This document shows, one piece after another, positions 43,141 through 52,849 of a stretch of 64,000 bases of DNA. Below the pieces are notes generated by a model, which was not told the origin of the DNA, searched no databases, and saw only the letters and a list, made by a program, of their open reading frames with translations. The translations under genes were made by a program, and so were the position numbers. Each line of letters starts with the position of its first letter. Positions within the stretch are counted from its first letter, which is position 1. Source of the stretch: CAIWHR01 sp963724975. GTDB lineage: Bacteria > Pseudomonadota > Gammaproteobacteria > Burkholderiales > Casimicrobiaceae. Where the stretch lies: contig CAVRXB010000003.1 of assembly GCA_963724975.1 (NCBI GenBank), positions 620,001 through 684,000 of the forward strand, in the 5' to 3' direction.

Positions 43141-44514
43141 GTGGCGACGAGGCTTGCCGCGGGACGACCCACGCTTGAACGAGTCGTTTCGGCAGCGATC
43201 GTGCTGCAGGCGGTCGCTGGGCTGGCGCTCGGATTGCCCGGGCATCTTTCCGTCGATTCCGTCATTCAGCTCTACGAGGCGCGGACGCTGCAGTTCATTT
43301 CGTACCATCCGCCGATGATGTCGATGCTGCTGCGCATTCTCGACGCGTGCGTGCCCGGCACTCCATTGTTCGTCGTCGTCGATCAGGCGCTGCTGACGGC
43401 TTCCTTCGCGCTGTTGTTCGCGGAGCGCAAGCCCGATCTCAGCTGGCTCGCGGCCGTCGCCGCGACGCTCGTTGTCCTGAATCCGCTGCTGCTCGCCTAT
43501 ACGGGCATCGTCTGGAAGGACGTCCTGATGGCGCACCTCGCGGCATTCGGCTTCGTGTGCCTCTACGTCGCAGCTCGGCGACTCGGGCGCGTCCGGATCG
43601 CGTGGGCGATCGGGGCCGCGTTCGCGTTGTCTCTCATGGCGTCGCTGCGCCAGCACGCGCTCGTACTGGCGATTCCTGGCGTCGTCTACGCGGCCATCCT
43701 GTTGTCTCATGCGCGCGCGGGCCGATGGGGCCTCGCTTTCGCATTTTCCGCTCTGGCGGTCGGTGCAAGTATTGCGATCGTCGTCTACGCCGATGCGGTC
43801 ACCGTCGGCGAGAAATTCCCGCGCACGGAGGCAGGACTGCGGAGTCTCGCGGCTTTCGACCTCATGGGGATTGCCGCGAACGGCGGCACGATCCCCGACG
43901 CGGCCGTTGCGGCGCGGGCGCAGGCGCTTGTACCCTCCTACACGCCGTCGCAGGTGGATTGGTGGTCGACTTCAGGCATAGAAGTGGGGATGGACACCCC
44001 GAACCTGGTCGCGCTTTGGAGTCGATCGGTGAGGGAATCACCGCGGCCGTACTTGGCGCATCGGGCCGCACATTTCGGCACACTGCTTTGGCGTCCCTGT
44101 TTTCCGATGTTTTCGGGGGTCGTGCCAACCGTCCACGTTCCCTCGCTCGGCCGCGACATCGTGCCCGAGCTAGGGCTCAAGGGGCGGTGGAACCGGCGTG
44201 ACCGCAAACTGATGGAGTGGGCGGACCAGTTGCGGGACACGACGCCGCTGTTCAATCATGTGTTTTGGTCCATCGCGCTCGCCGTCGCGGCGGCAGCGCT
44301 CCTCCGTCGCGGCGGAGCGGACGCGCTCGTCGTGTTCGCTGCAAGCGCGGCGGTTTTCACGCTCGGCTTCGCCGTCATCGGCATTTCGTGCGACTTTCGG
44401 TACCTGTACGTCCTGCCCGTCGCGGCGACGGTCCTGCTTTTCTCTCTCGCTGTGGGGTCCGGCACAGCGGACGATGAACGATCATCCGATCCCGGCGCGC
44501 CACGAGAACGGTGA
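43141..44514 (+). CDS. Polytopic membrane protein (GT-C glycosyltransferase-like)
   Basis: 457 residues starting with GTG three bases after the previous stop. About ten membrane helices. The first loop (GHLSVDSVIQLYEARTLQFISYHPPMMSMLLRI) with acidic residues, and LLLAYTGIVWKDVLMAHLAAFGF, resemble GT-C-fold membrane glycosyltransferases that use lipid-linked sugars. Sequence evidence for enzymatic function is weak. It ends in a hydrophilic tail. No partner genes are nearby. Confidence 0.65.
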   Translation: MATRLAAGRPTLERVVSAAIVLQAVAGLALGLPGHLSVDSVIQLYEARTLQFISYHPPMMSMLLRILDACVPGTPLFVVVDQALLTASFALLFAERKPDLSWLAAVAATLVVLNPLLLAYTGIVWKDVLMAHLAAFGFVCLYVAARRLGRVRIAWAIGAAFALSLMASLRQHALVLAIPGVVYAAILLSHARAGRWGLAFAFSALAVGASIAIVVYADAVTVGEKFPRTEAGLRSLAAFDLMGIAANGGTIPDAAVAARAQALVPSYTPSQVDWWSTSGIEVGMDTPNLVALWSRSVRESPRPYLAHRAAHFGTLLWRPCFPMFSGVVPTVHVPSLGRDIVPELGLKGRWNRRDRKLMEWADQLRDTTPLFNHVFWSIALAVAAAALLRRGGADALVVFAASAAVFTLGFAVIGISCDFRYLYVLPVAATVLLFSLAVGSGTADDERSSDPGAPRER

Positions 44515-44843
44515 GACCGCCCACTCTCACAGTCGCACCGCACGACGGGTCCGAGCTTTGGCTGGCATCGGGACAACGGCACAACGCCGCAATTAGACGC
44601 GTGGAGCGACGCGTTGCGGCATTGAACTGACCGCCCGCAACGGCGGGATCAGGTTCGACTCTTCCCGGGCCCGGCCCCCCGGCCTGCATCCAATCGAAGA
44701 CACCTCCCGTATATCGGTCGGCAGCCTGGCGGCGAACCTTCCTTGATCCCGCGTTAATCGGGTGTCCGTCACTGCAGGACCGCGTGCGCGCCATGCGCGG
44801 CGCGTCGTCCGTTCCATTCGATCGACGACCGAGGAGACTCTTC
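44515..44843. other. Gene-free stretch before the DUF4331 operon
   Basis: 329 bp with several GC-rich hairpins (for example around CCCGGGCCCGGCC near 44671) but no T-run and no gene. The DUF4331 promoter must be here. Confidence 0.5.
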
Positions 44844-46394
44844 ATGCCCACACTTTCGCTTCCACGACCCCCGTTCCGTGGCGCGCTCATCTTTGCATTG
44901 GTGGCCGCCGCGCTTGCGCTTCCCTGCGCGCTGCCTGCCCACGGATCCAGTCATCGCGAGGCGCCGTTCATCGACACGCAGCCTCAGCTCGACGCCACCG
45001 ATTTCTATATGTTCAGGAGCTACGAGCCAGGCCGCAAGGATTACGTGACGATCGTCGCCGACTACCTGCCGTTGCAGGATCCGTATGGCGGACCGAATTA
45101 CTTCAAGCTCGATTCGAACGCGCTCTACGAAATCCACATCGTCAACGACGGCGGCGCCCGCGAAAACCTCACGTTTCAGTTCCGTTTCCAGAATGCGCTG
45201 GACGACAACCAGCTGCTGATCGGCGGCAAGAAGGTGTCGATCCCGATCGTGCAAAACGGCACCGACGACGTGAACGCGCCCGCTTCCTCGGCGCTCAATG
45301 TTCATGAAACGTACACGCTCGACGTCATTCGCGGCCCGCGCCGCGCAGGGACGCCGGAGCCGGTCATCAATGCCGCATCCGGCGGCACGACGTTCGACAA
45401 GCCGGTCGACAATATCGGTGAAAAGACGATCTCAAATTACGAAACCTATGCGAGCAAGCATTTCTGGATGATCAAGGTGCCCGGCTGCGCAGGGACGGGC
45501 CGCGTCTTCGTCGGGCAGCGCAAGGATCCGTTCGTAGTCAACCTGGGCGAGGTGTTCGACCTTGTGAACATCAAGTTCCCGGCGACAGAGCTCAAGAAAG
45601 GAGCGGAGCATGCGGTCGTCGACGTGCTTGCCGACGCGAATGTCACGTCGATGATTCTCGAGCTGCCCATAGCGTGCCTGACCGAAGGCAAGGGCCCCGT
45701 CATCGGCGGCTGGACGACGGCCAGCGTGCCGGCGAATCGCACGTTGAGTGCAACGCCCGCAAGCGGCCTCGATGGCACCGCGCAGGCAGGCGATTACGTG
45801 CAGGTGTCGCGCCTGGGCGCGCCGCTCGTCAACGAGGTGGTCATCGGATTGAAGGACAAGAACCGGTTCAACGCGAGCGAGCCCAAGGACGACGGCCAGT
45901 TCGCCGACTACGTGACGAACCCGACGCTGCCTGCCCTGCTCGAGATCCTGTTCGGCGACCTCGGCGTAAAAGCGCCGACCAACTTCCCGCGGACAGACCT
46001 CATCGCCGCGTTCCTGACCGGCGTCGACGGCCTCAACAAGCCCGCGAGCGTGACAGCGTCGGAGATGCTGCGCCTCAACACGACGATCGCACCCACACCA
46101 TCCGACAAGCAGAGCCGTCTCGGCGTGCTGGGCGGCGACGCCGCGGGCTTCCCCAACGGCCGTCGTCCAGGCGACGACGTCGTGGACATCGAGCTCCGCG
46201 TCGCGATGGGCGTGTTGTGCACGTTGGCTATCGGAGGCTGCTCTCCTGCCGATGCGCCTGCCGGGAGCCTGCATTACACGGACGGGGCGTTCCTGAGCTC
46301 CGCGTTCTTCGCGAACAGGTTCCCGTACCTTCGCTCGCCGCTGCCGGGATCGCCCAATACCGAAAGAGTTCGCAGGTTCCCGAAGGACGAGTGA
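44844..46394 (+). CDS. DUF4331 secreted protein
   Basis: 516 residues. A long signal peptide (FRGALIFALVAAALALPCALP, cleavage near AHG) precedes the family start SSHREAPFIDTQPQLDATDFYMF. Further DUF4331 landmarks are VTIVADYLPLQDPYGGPNYF, DDVVDIELRVAMGVLC and LSSAFFANRFPYLRSPLPGSPN. The ATG at 44844 follows GAGGAG. Members are exported, often annotated as unknown, and recur in an operon with a TPR protein and a HupE-like membrane protein, exactly as here. Function is unknown. Confidence 0.9.
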   Translation: MPTLSLPRPPFRGALIFALVAAALALPCALPAHGSSHREAPFIDTQPQLDATDFYMFRSYEPGRKDYVTIVADYLPLQDPYGGPNYFKLDSNALYEIHIVNDGGARENLTFQFRFQNALDDNQLLIGGKKVSIPIVQNGTDDVNAPASSALNVHETYTLDVIRGPRRAGTPEPVINAASGGTTFDKPVDNIGEKTISNYETYASKHFWMIKVPGCAGTGRVFVGQRKDPFVVNLGEVFDLVNIKFPATELKKGAEHAVVDVLADANVTSMILELPIACLTEGKGPVIGGWTTASVPANRTLSATPASGLDGTAQAGDYVQVSRLGAPLVNEVVIGLKDKNRFNASEPKDDGQFADYVTNPTLPALLEILFGDLGVKAPTNFPRTDLIAAFLTGVDGLNKPASVTASEMLRLNTTIAPTPSDKQSRLGVLGGDAAGFPNGRRPGDDVVDIELRVAMGVLCTLAIGGCSPADAPAGSLHYTDGAFLSSAFFANRFPYLRSPLPGSPNTERVRRFPKDE

Positions 46395-46406
46395 TGCGCA
46401 TGCGCG

Positions 46407-46445
46407 GTCCCGCGAAGCGCTGCCGGGGCCGCGCCTTCGCGGGAC
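46407..46445 (+). promoter_or_regulatory. Strong intercistronic hairpin after the DUF4331 gene
   Basis: GTCCCGCGAAG (46407-46417) pairs perfectly with CTTCGCGGGAC (46435-46445), extended inward by CGC/GCG. No T-run follows. It lies between genes of one operon, so it may protect or attenuate the transcript rather than end it. Confidence 0.6.
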
Positions 46446-46464
46446 GCACGGCTCATTCAATATC

Positions 46465-47662
46465 ATGTTACGTCGAACTTCTCTGCAGTGGACGTTCCTG
46501 CTGGCGCTTTTCTTCACGACGACGTCGCTGGCGATCGCAAAGCCGTTCGTTCCGGAAAGCGACGACGTCGTGGTCGAGCGTCTGCCGGAGAAATCCGATC
46601 CGTCGCTCGCATTATTGAAGCGTCAACGAGCGGCACTGGCGCGGGCGCCCGCGGATCCAGCGCTCGCCGCGTCCGTTGCGCGCCGAGCCATCGAGGCGGC
46701 ACGCGCGACCGGCGACCCGCGGTTTCTCGGGCAGGCGCAGGCTGCGCTCGGCGCCCTGGTGGTCCAGCGACGACGCGCCGCCCGCCATTCTCGTGCTGCG
46801 CGCGACCTTGAAGCAGTCCACCCACGATTTTGGCGGCGCGCTCAATGACCTCGACAGGATCGTCGCCGCGCGTCCCGCCGATGGCCAGGCGCTGCTCACG
46901 CGAGCGACGGTTCTGACGGTGCAGGGCCGCTATGCCGAGGCCGAACGCGATTGCGCAATGCTCGCCTCCATCGCGAACGAGCTTGTCGCGGCGACATGCT
47001 CCGCCGGGCCGGCGAGCCTTTCCGGCGCGGCTGCCGAAGCCGATCGCGCGTTGAGGCGAGCGCTTTCGCGAAACTCCACCGCGGATCGCGGTTTGGAGGC
47101 GTGGGCTCATACGCTCGCGGCCGAAATCGCCGCGCGCCGCGGAGAATATATCGATGCTGAAGCGCATTTCCGGGCCGCGCTCGGACTCGACCGCCGTGAC
47201 TCGTACCTGCTCGGCGCCTACGCGGATTTTCTTCTCGATCGGCAGCGGGCTGAAGACGTGGTCGAGTTGTTGCGCAACGAGACCACCAACGATGCGCTGC
47301 TCTTGCGTCTCGTTCTCGCCGAAGCGAGGCTCGCGGGACGCGCGCCGGAAGCGCTGGCGACATCTACCGCACATCGGGACGAGCTCGCCGCTCGCTTCGA
47401 GGCGGCGCGCCGTCGCGGCGACACCGTTCATCGGCGGGAAGAAGCGCGCTATGCATTGGCGCTCGAAGGCGATGCCCGGCGAGCTCTCGCGCTCGCATTG
47501 GCAAACTGGGCCGTGCAGCGCGAACCGGCCGACCTGCGGCTGCTCGCGGAAGCGGCGAGGAGCGCTGCCGATAACGCTGCACTCGCGACGGTCGACCGCT
47601 GGATCGAAGCGCATCGCCTCGAAGACGTCACGCTGGCAGCGATCAGAGAGCACGCGAAATGA
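46465..47662 (+). pseudogene. TPR-repeat secreted protein, one frameshift
   Basis: The frame from 46465 gives a signal peptide (SLQWTFLLALFFTTTSLAIA) and the start of the mature protein to AQAALGALV. A different frame from about 46770 continues with DDAPPAILVLRATLKQSTHDFGGALNDLDRIVAARPADGQALLTRATVLTVQGRYAEAERDC and further tetratricopeptide repeats to 47662. One base removed or added near 46765 gives a protein of about 400 residues. It would be periplasmic and protein-binding, probably a partner of the DUF4331 product. The stop overlaps the HupE start (ATGA). Confidence 0.8.
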
Positions 47663-48789
47663 GAAAAGTGATCATCGCAGCGTTTGCCTTCGCCTGCGCC
47701 GTGATGGCGCCAGCAGCGTGGGCGCACAAGCCGAGCGATGCCTACCTGACTCTTGCTCGCGAAGCTGTCGTATTGACCGGCAAGTGGGACATTGCATTGC
47801 GCGACCTCGAGGGGGCCATCGGACTCGACACCAATGGCGACGGCGAGATTTCGTGGGGCGAAGTCCGCGCGCGGAAGCAGGCGATCGCAAGCCATGCGCT
47901 GTCGCGGCTGTCGGTGGCGTCGGGCGGGCAGCCGTGCAGGATTGGAGTCACGGATCAGGCGATCGATCGCCATACCGATGGCGCGTACATCGTGCTCATG
48001 CTCGACGGCGCGTGCCCGGAGCCGGGGCCCGCGACCATCGAGTACCGCCTGCTGTTCGACATCGATCCGCAGCACCGCGGGCTCCTCAATTACATCGAGA
48101 ACGGCGTGAGCCGCAGCGTCATTTTCCCAGTGGACGCCCCGCGGCAGGTCGTCGGCGGCGATTCCGTTGGCATGCTCGCTCAATTCGTCGCATACGCGCA
48201 CGAAGGAATCTGGCATATCTGGCTCGGGTATGACCACATCCTCTTTCTCGTCTCGCTGCTGCTGCCGGCGGTGCTGGTCCGTCGCGATTCGGAATGGCGT
48301 CCGGCAGCGTCGTTCCGTTCATCGTTCGTCGATGTTGCGAAGATCGTCACGGCGTTCACGGTCGCGCATTCGATCACGCTTTCGCTCGCCGCCTTGGGTG
48401 TCGTCGCCCTGCCCTCGCGGCTTGTCGAATCGGCGATTGCGCTTTCGGTCGTGCTGGCGGCATTGAACAACCTGTTCCCGCTCGTCTCGGGCGGACGCTG
48501 GATGGCCGCATTCGCGTTCGGATTGATCCATGGCTTTGGCTTCGCCGGCGCACTGCAGGACCTGGGCCTTCCCGCGAATTCGCTCGCGCTGTCGCTGTTC
48601 GGCTTCAACCTCGGCGTGGAGCTCGGACAGCTCGCGATCGTGGCGGCCTTTCTGCCGCTCGCCTTCACGCTTCGCGCCACGTGGGGCTACAGACGCGTCG
48701 TGTTGGGCGGCGGCTCGCTCGCCATCGTGTCGGTCGCCGGCGTATGGCTCGTGGAGCGGGCGTTCGATCTCAAGTGGCTCGCGATTTGA
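47659..48789 (+). CDS. HupE/UreJ-type membrane protein with an EF-hand
   Basis: 376 residues. A signal peptide ends in WAHKPSDAYL. A periplasmic domain of about 150 residues contains a canonical calcium-binding loop, DTNGDGEISWGE at residues 57-68, with Asp57, Asn59, Asp61 and Glu68. The C-terminal half has six or seven membrane helices with the HupE/UreJ_2 signatures GIWHIWLGYDHILFLVSLLLPA, FTVAHSITLSLAALG and FGLIHGFGFAGAL, whose His and Asp residues suggest metal passage. HupE/UreJ proteins are nickel or cobalt permeases. It ends the DUF4331-TPR-HupE operon. Confidence 0.88.
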   Translation: MRKVIIAAFAFACAVMAPAAWAHKPSDAYLTLAREAVVLTGKWDIALRDLEGAIGLDTNGDGEISWGEVRARKQAIASHALSRLSVASGGQPCRIGVTDQAIDRHTDGAYIVLMLDGACPEPGPATIEYRLLFDIDPQHRGLLNYIENGVSRSVIFPVDAPRQVVGGDSVGMLAQFVAYAHEGIWHIWLGYDHILFLVSLLLPAVLVRRDSEWRPAASFRSSFVDVAKIVTAFTVAHSITLSLAALGVVALPSRLVESAIALSVVLAALNNLFPLVSGGRWMAAFAFGLIHGFGFAGALQDLGLPANSLALSLFGFNLGVELGQLAIVAAFLPLAFTLRATWGYRRVVLGGGSLAIVSVAGVWLVERAFDLKWLAI

Positions 48790-48860
48790 TGGCGTGCTTT
48801 ACGTAGAGGTTGCGCAATCGCCGGCCGGTATGCGCGGCATCGTGCGGGAATCGAGTCTCG

Positions 48861-50005
48861 TCATGGGGCAATGCCTTCCGGATGCAGGGCTTCGAACGCC
48901 GCGGCGAGAGCAGGGTCGCGCTGCCGGATGTCGTCGTGACTGACGCGCCCGGTGCGGCGCAGATAATCGTAGGCGAACGAAACGGGATCAAGGGCAAGTT
49001 TCTTTCGCACGGTCTCATACCACTCGGTGCTCCGCATTGCGGCCGCCTGCAGGGCGTCGGAGCCCGGACGGCGGCAACGCTCGAACTCGGCGAGCAGCAC
49101 AGGAATATCGTCGCCGTGCGTGCGGCAGGCGTCGAAGAGAGCAATGGAGTCCTGCATCGCAAGGCGCGTTCCCGATCCCACTGACGGATGCCCGGTGCGC
49201 AACGCATCGCCGAGCAACACGACGTTGCGCCAGTGCCAATGCCGGTTGCTGACGATGCCGTAGCGAAACCACTCCGACCGGTTCGACAGCAGTGGATCGC
49301 CATCGAGGTCGTCGCGGAAATACCGCCGCTGCAGTAGGCGAGACTCTCGGTTTCGGTCATCCGCTCGAGTCCGGCGTTCCCAAACGTCGCCGGATCGCAC
49401 TCGACGAGGAACGTGCTGTGCGTGCGGCTGTAGCGATAGGCATGCGCGATGAAGAGGCCGTGCACATTTTCGCGAAAAACAAGCGACAGAGGGTCGATGA
49501 GCGCAGTGGTCCCGTACCATGCGAAACGATTTGGTCGCACGTCGATCGTCGGCTGGAAGTGCTGTTGATAGCGGGTGCGGATCGCGCTCGCTGCGCCGTC
49601 GGCCGCCACCACGAGGTCGCAGTTGTCGAACTCGCTCACGTCCTCGACTTTGCGCCCGAACTCGATGTCCACCCCGAGCGCCGCGCAGTGTTCGCGCAGC
49701 ACGCGCAGCAGATGGATGCGCGCCATCCGGTGAAACGTGTTGTTAGGCAGCGGCACGGCAACGTCGCGGTGCATGATGCGCATCGCATCGAAGACCTCTT
49801 GCCCATGCGAAATCGCGGCGTAGAGTTGCGGCGCCGCGTCGCGCACGAACGCAAGCGCGATGTCGGAGAATACGACGCCCCAGCCGTACGTCGCGGTCTC
49901 GGCGTCGCGCTCGACGATGCGAATCCGATGCGTCGTGTCGTGCCGCTTCAGCAGGTAGGCGAAGAACAGTCCCGCCGGGCCGCCTCCAACGATGCCGACG
50001 TTCAT
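48861..50005 (-). pseudogene. FAD-dependent aromatic monooxygenase (salicylyl-CoA hydroxylase-like), one frameshift
   Basis: The frame from 50005 gives the Rossmann start NVGIVGGGPAGLFFAYLLKR, a FAD-site segment VVAADGAASAIRTRY and ends at SLAYC near 49330. The sequence then continues in another frame with VVLLGDALRTGHPSVGSGTRLAMQDSIALFDAC, the GD motif of this group, to the stop at 48861. Restored, it is about 380 residues. GDALxTxHxSxGSGTRLAM is typical of flavin monooxygenases that hydroxylate CoA-activated salicylate or anthranilate. The upstream ligase gene overlaps it (ATGA), supporting a CoA-dependent route. Confidence 0.8.
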
Positions 50006-51651
50006 GCGGATCCTCGCTGCGCGGCTTCGCGGGCGAGCGTCGCCGTGATCCGGTCGCGCAATTCGCGCTTCAGGATCTTGCCGACCGGGCTTAGCGGCAG
50101 CTCGTCAACCACTTCGAGCCGCTCCGGCAATTTGAATGCGGCGATCTTCTGCTCTCGGAGATAGGCGATCAGCTCGTCGAAGCCGAGTGTCTGCCCGGGT
50201 TTCGGCACGACAAATGCGCAGGCCTTTTCGCCGAAGACAGGATCCGGCATCGCGACCAGAGTCACCACCTTGACCTTCGGGTGTCCGTAGATGAGATTCT
50301 CGATCTCTTCGCAGCTGATCTTCTCGCCGCCGCGATTGATGAGATCCTTGCGGCGCCCCTCGGTGAACACGTGGCGCCCCTGCCGCCGGACGATGTCGCC
50401 CATCCGATAGTAACCGTCCGCCGTAAATGCCTCGCGGTTCTTGTCCGGCGCGTTGTAGTAGCCGCGGATCGTATAGGGCCCGCGCGTCAGCAGCTCGCCC
50501 TGGACACCATCGGCAACCTCGCGGCCGTCGTCGACCACCATGATCTCGTCGTCGTCGCACACCGGTGCGCCGGAGCTATGCAGCAACAGCGAATCCGGAT
50601 CGTCGAGCCGTGTCATGTTGATGAGCCCTTCGGCCGTGCCGTAAATTTCCTGCGGCGTGCAGCCGAAGCGATCGCGCAGGCGCGAACGCAGCTCGGGTGC
50701 AAGCCGCGCGCCCCCATTCTGGATGACCTTGAGCGAGGTGAGGTCGTGGCGTCCCGGTTCTTCGGCGTTGAGCCAGGTCGAGATGAGCGGCACGACGGCT
50801 GCGATCGTGGTCACGCGCTCGCGCTCGACCAGGCCGAACACGTCCGCCGCATCGCCCGACGGAGCGAGGACAACGGTGCCGCCGTGCAGAAACGCGCCGA
50901 GCATCCCGGGTGAGGCGAGGTTGTAGTTGTGACCGAGCGGGAGGATCGCGAGCAGCACCGTGTTTTCGTCGAAGCCGCCGACGATGCCGCATATTCGCGC
51001 GTTCAACACATAGTCGTCGTGGGTGCGCGGGATCAGCTTGGACATCGATGTCGTGCCGCCCGACAGAAGCATCGTAACCACCTCGGACGGATCGGTGCAG
51101 AGACCGGCCAAGTCCTTCGCGTCGCGGCCGGGGGATGCCAGAAGCGTCGACAGCGCGCGCTGGCCCGGTCCCGGATTGCCAGCAACGAATACCATGCGCA
51201 ACGCCGGGCAAGCCGGCGCCACCTCGGCGGCCATCGCGCGGTAATCGAAATCGCGGATGGCGTCCGGAATGACGTACGCCACTGCACCGGATGCGCGCAG
51301 GAAATGCGTGACCTCGGCGTGTCGGTGCGCACGCAGCGCCATGACGGGAATTGCACCGATGCGCACGAGCGCCAGGTACGTGTAGACGAATTCGGGCACG
51401 TTCGGGAGCTGCACGACCACGCGGTCCTGCGGCGCGATGCTGGCGCTGACGAAACCGCAGGCGAGCCGGTCGACGCTTTCACCGAGTGCGGCGTAAGAGA
51501 CGCGCAGATCGCCGTGGACGAGCGCTGTTTTCGCGGGATGGCGGCGAATCGCTGCCGCCATCATTTCGTTGAGCGTAATGCCCTGCCAGTACCCGCGATC
51601 GCGGTAGCGTCGCGCAATCTCCGAGGGCCAGGGTGTGCAGCCGTCGAGCAT
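50002..51651 (-). CDS. Aryl-acid adenylate-forming ligase (EntE/salicylate-CoA ligase-like)
   Basis: 549 residues from the ATG at 51651, with GGGGAG upstream. The ANL core is complete: A3 loop MLLSGGTTSMSKLIPRTHDDY, A5 EIYGTAEGLINMTR, A7 YYRMGDIVRR, A8 GRRKDLINRGGEKISCEEIE and A10 PLSPVGKILKREL with the catalytic Lys. The start TPWPSEIARRYRDRGYWQGITL is shared with EntE/DhbE-type aryl-acid ligases. Followed by a salicylyl-CoA hydroxylase-like gene in the same operon, it most likely activates salicylate or a close relative. Substrate remains to be shown. Confidence 0.88.
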   Translation of the reverse strand: MLDGCTPWPSEIARRYRDRGYWQGITLNEMMAAAIRRHPAKTALVHGDLRVSYAALGESVDRLACGFVSASIAPQDRVVVQLPNVPEFVYTYLALVRIGAIPVMALRAHRHAEVTHFLRASGAVAYVIPDAIRDFDYRAMAAEVAPACPALRMVFVAGNPGPGQRALSTLLASPGRDAKDLAGLCTDPSEVVTMLLSGGTTSMSKLIPRTHDDYVLNARICGIVGGFDENTVLLAILPLGHNYNLASPGMLGAFLHGGTVVLAPSGDAADVFGLVERERVTTIAAVVPLISTWLNAEEPGRHDLTSLKVIQNGGARLAPELRSRLRDRFGCTPQEIYGTAEGLINMTRLDDPDSLLLHSSGAPVCDDDEIMVVDDGREVADGVQGELLTRGPYTIRGYYNAPDKNREAFTADGYYRMGDIVRRQGRHVFTEGRRKDLINRGGEKISCEEIENLIYGHPKVKVVTLVAMPDPVFGEKACAFVVPKPGQTLGFDELIAYLREQKIAAFKLPERLEVVDELPLSPVGKILKRELRDRITATLAREAAQRGSA

Positions 51652-51807
51652 CCTGCGATTCTCCCCGCCAGCGGCGCTGGCGCGTTTATTGTGAATCCTG
51701 ACACAAATATGCTCAACAGGCTTGACGGATGTGGATGAGAATATGGCAAAGTCGTTCGCGACCATTCGAGCAAGCGATGCGAACTCAGTCTCGGCATTAC
51801 CGCCGTT

Positions 51808-52834
51808 TTGGTCTCAGCGTCGCTGTTCGGCGCGAGCACGCCGTTCGCCCGCGCGCTCGTCGGGGGCGTCGATCCGCTGTGGCTCGCCGGGCTGCTGTAC
51901 GCGGGATCCGGTGTCGGCTTATCGCTGCTGCTCGTTCTGCGTCATGCAGGCGCTGCCGGTGCACATCAGCGCGTGATCGGAATCGCGCGAGGCGATCTTC
52001 CGTGGCTCGTGTTTTCGATTCTTTGCCGGTGGGATCGTGGCGCCGGTGCTGTTTACGTTCGGTCTCCGCAGTACGCCGGGAGCAACGGCCAGCCTGCTGC
52101 TGAACCTCGAAACCGTGCTGACGGTGGCGATCGCCTGGTTCGTGTTCCGGGAGCATCGCAATTGGCGCGTGGTGACCGGCATGACGCTCATTGTTGCAGC
52201 AGGCGTGCTGCTCGCCAGCGGCGGCGAAGGCTTCGGGGTTGAAAGCGGCGCTGCGCTGATTGCGCTCGCCTGCCTTGCGTGGGCGATGGACAACAATTCG
52301 ACTCGCCACATTGCCGGCAATGACGCCATGTTGATCGCCGCAGCGAAAGGACTCGTTGGCGGCGCCGTCAATGTCGGGCTCGCCGTTCTGCTTGCCGGAC
52401 CGCCGCCATCGTCGTTCCACGCGCTGGCCGCGGCCGGTGTCGGCTTTTTCGGATACGGCGTCAGTCTGATGCTGTTTGTCATTGCGTTGCGAAACCTCGG
52501 CGCAGCGCGGGCGAGCGCGTACTATGGGATCGCACCGTTTGTCGGCGTTGCCGTTGCGTTCCTCCTGCTGGGAGAACGTCCCGATGTCACATTCTGGGCT
52601 GCGGCCGCACTGATGGCGGGTGGCATTTGGCTGCACCTGACCGAGCGACATGGCCATCCGCATGCGCACGATCCGGTTTCGCACACACATGCGCATCGTC
52701 ACGATGGACATCACCAGCACGAGCACGCGTTCGCGTGGGATGGACACGAGCCGCACACGCATCCGCACGACCACGAAGCGGTGGTGCACGACCACTTGCA
52801 CACGCCGGATCTGCATCACCGCCACGATCATTAG
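51808..52834 (+). pseudogene. EamA/DMT-family transporter with histidine-rich tail, one frameshift
   Basis: The frame from 51808 (LVSASLFGASTPFARALVGGVDPLWLAGLLYAGSG) passes at about 52020 into the frame of IVAPVLFTFGLRSTPGATASLLLNLETVLTVAIAWFVF, a usual EamA repeat junction. About ten helices result. The C-terminal 61 residues contain 24 histidines (for example HGHPHAHDPVSHTHAHRHDG), a probable metal-binding tail. The true start is unclear and may need a second shift upstream of 51808. DMT proteins export amino acids and metabolites; the tail suggests metal transport or sensing. It is divergent from the ligase gene. Confidence 0.75.
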
Positions 52835-52849
52835 CGTAAGACCGCGGCG

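Noticed and set aside
41818..43710. 630-codon minus-strand open frame
   Set aside because: Opposes the hydrolase fusion, VWA and membrane protein genes; translation is Arg/Glu/His-rich with no domain.
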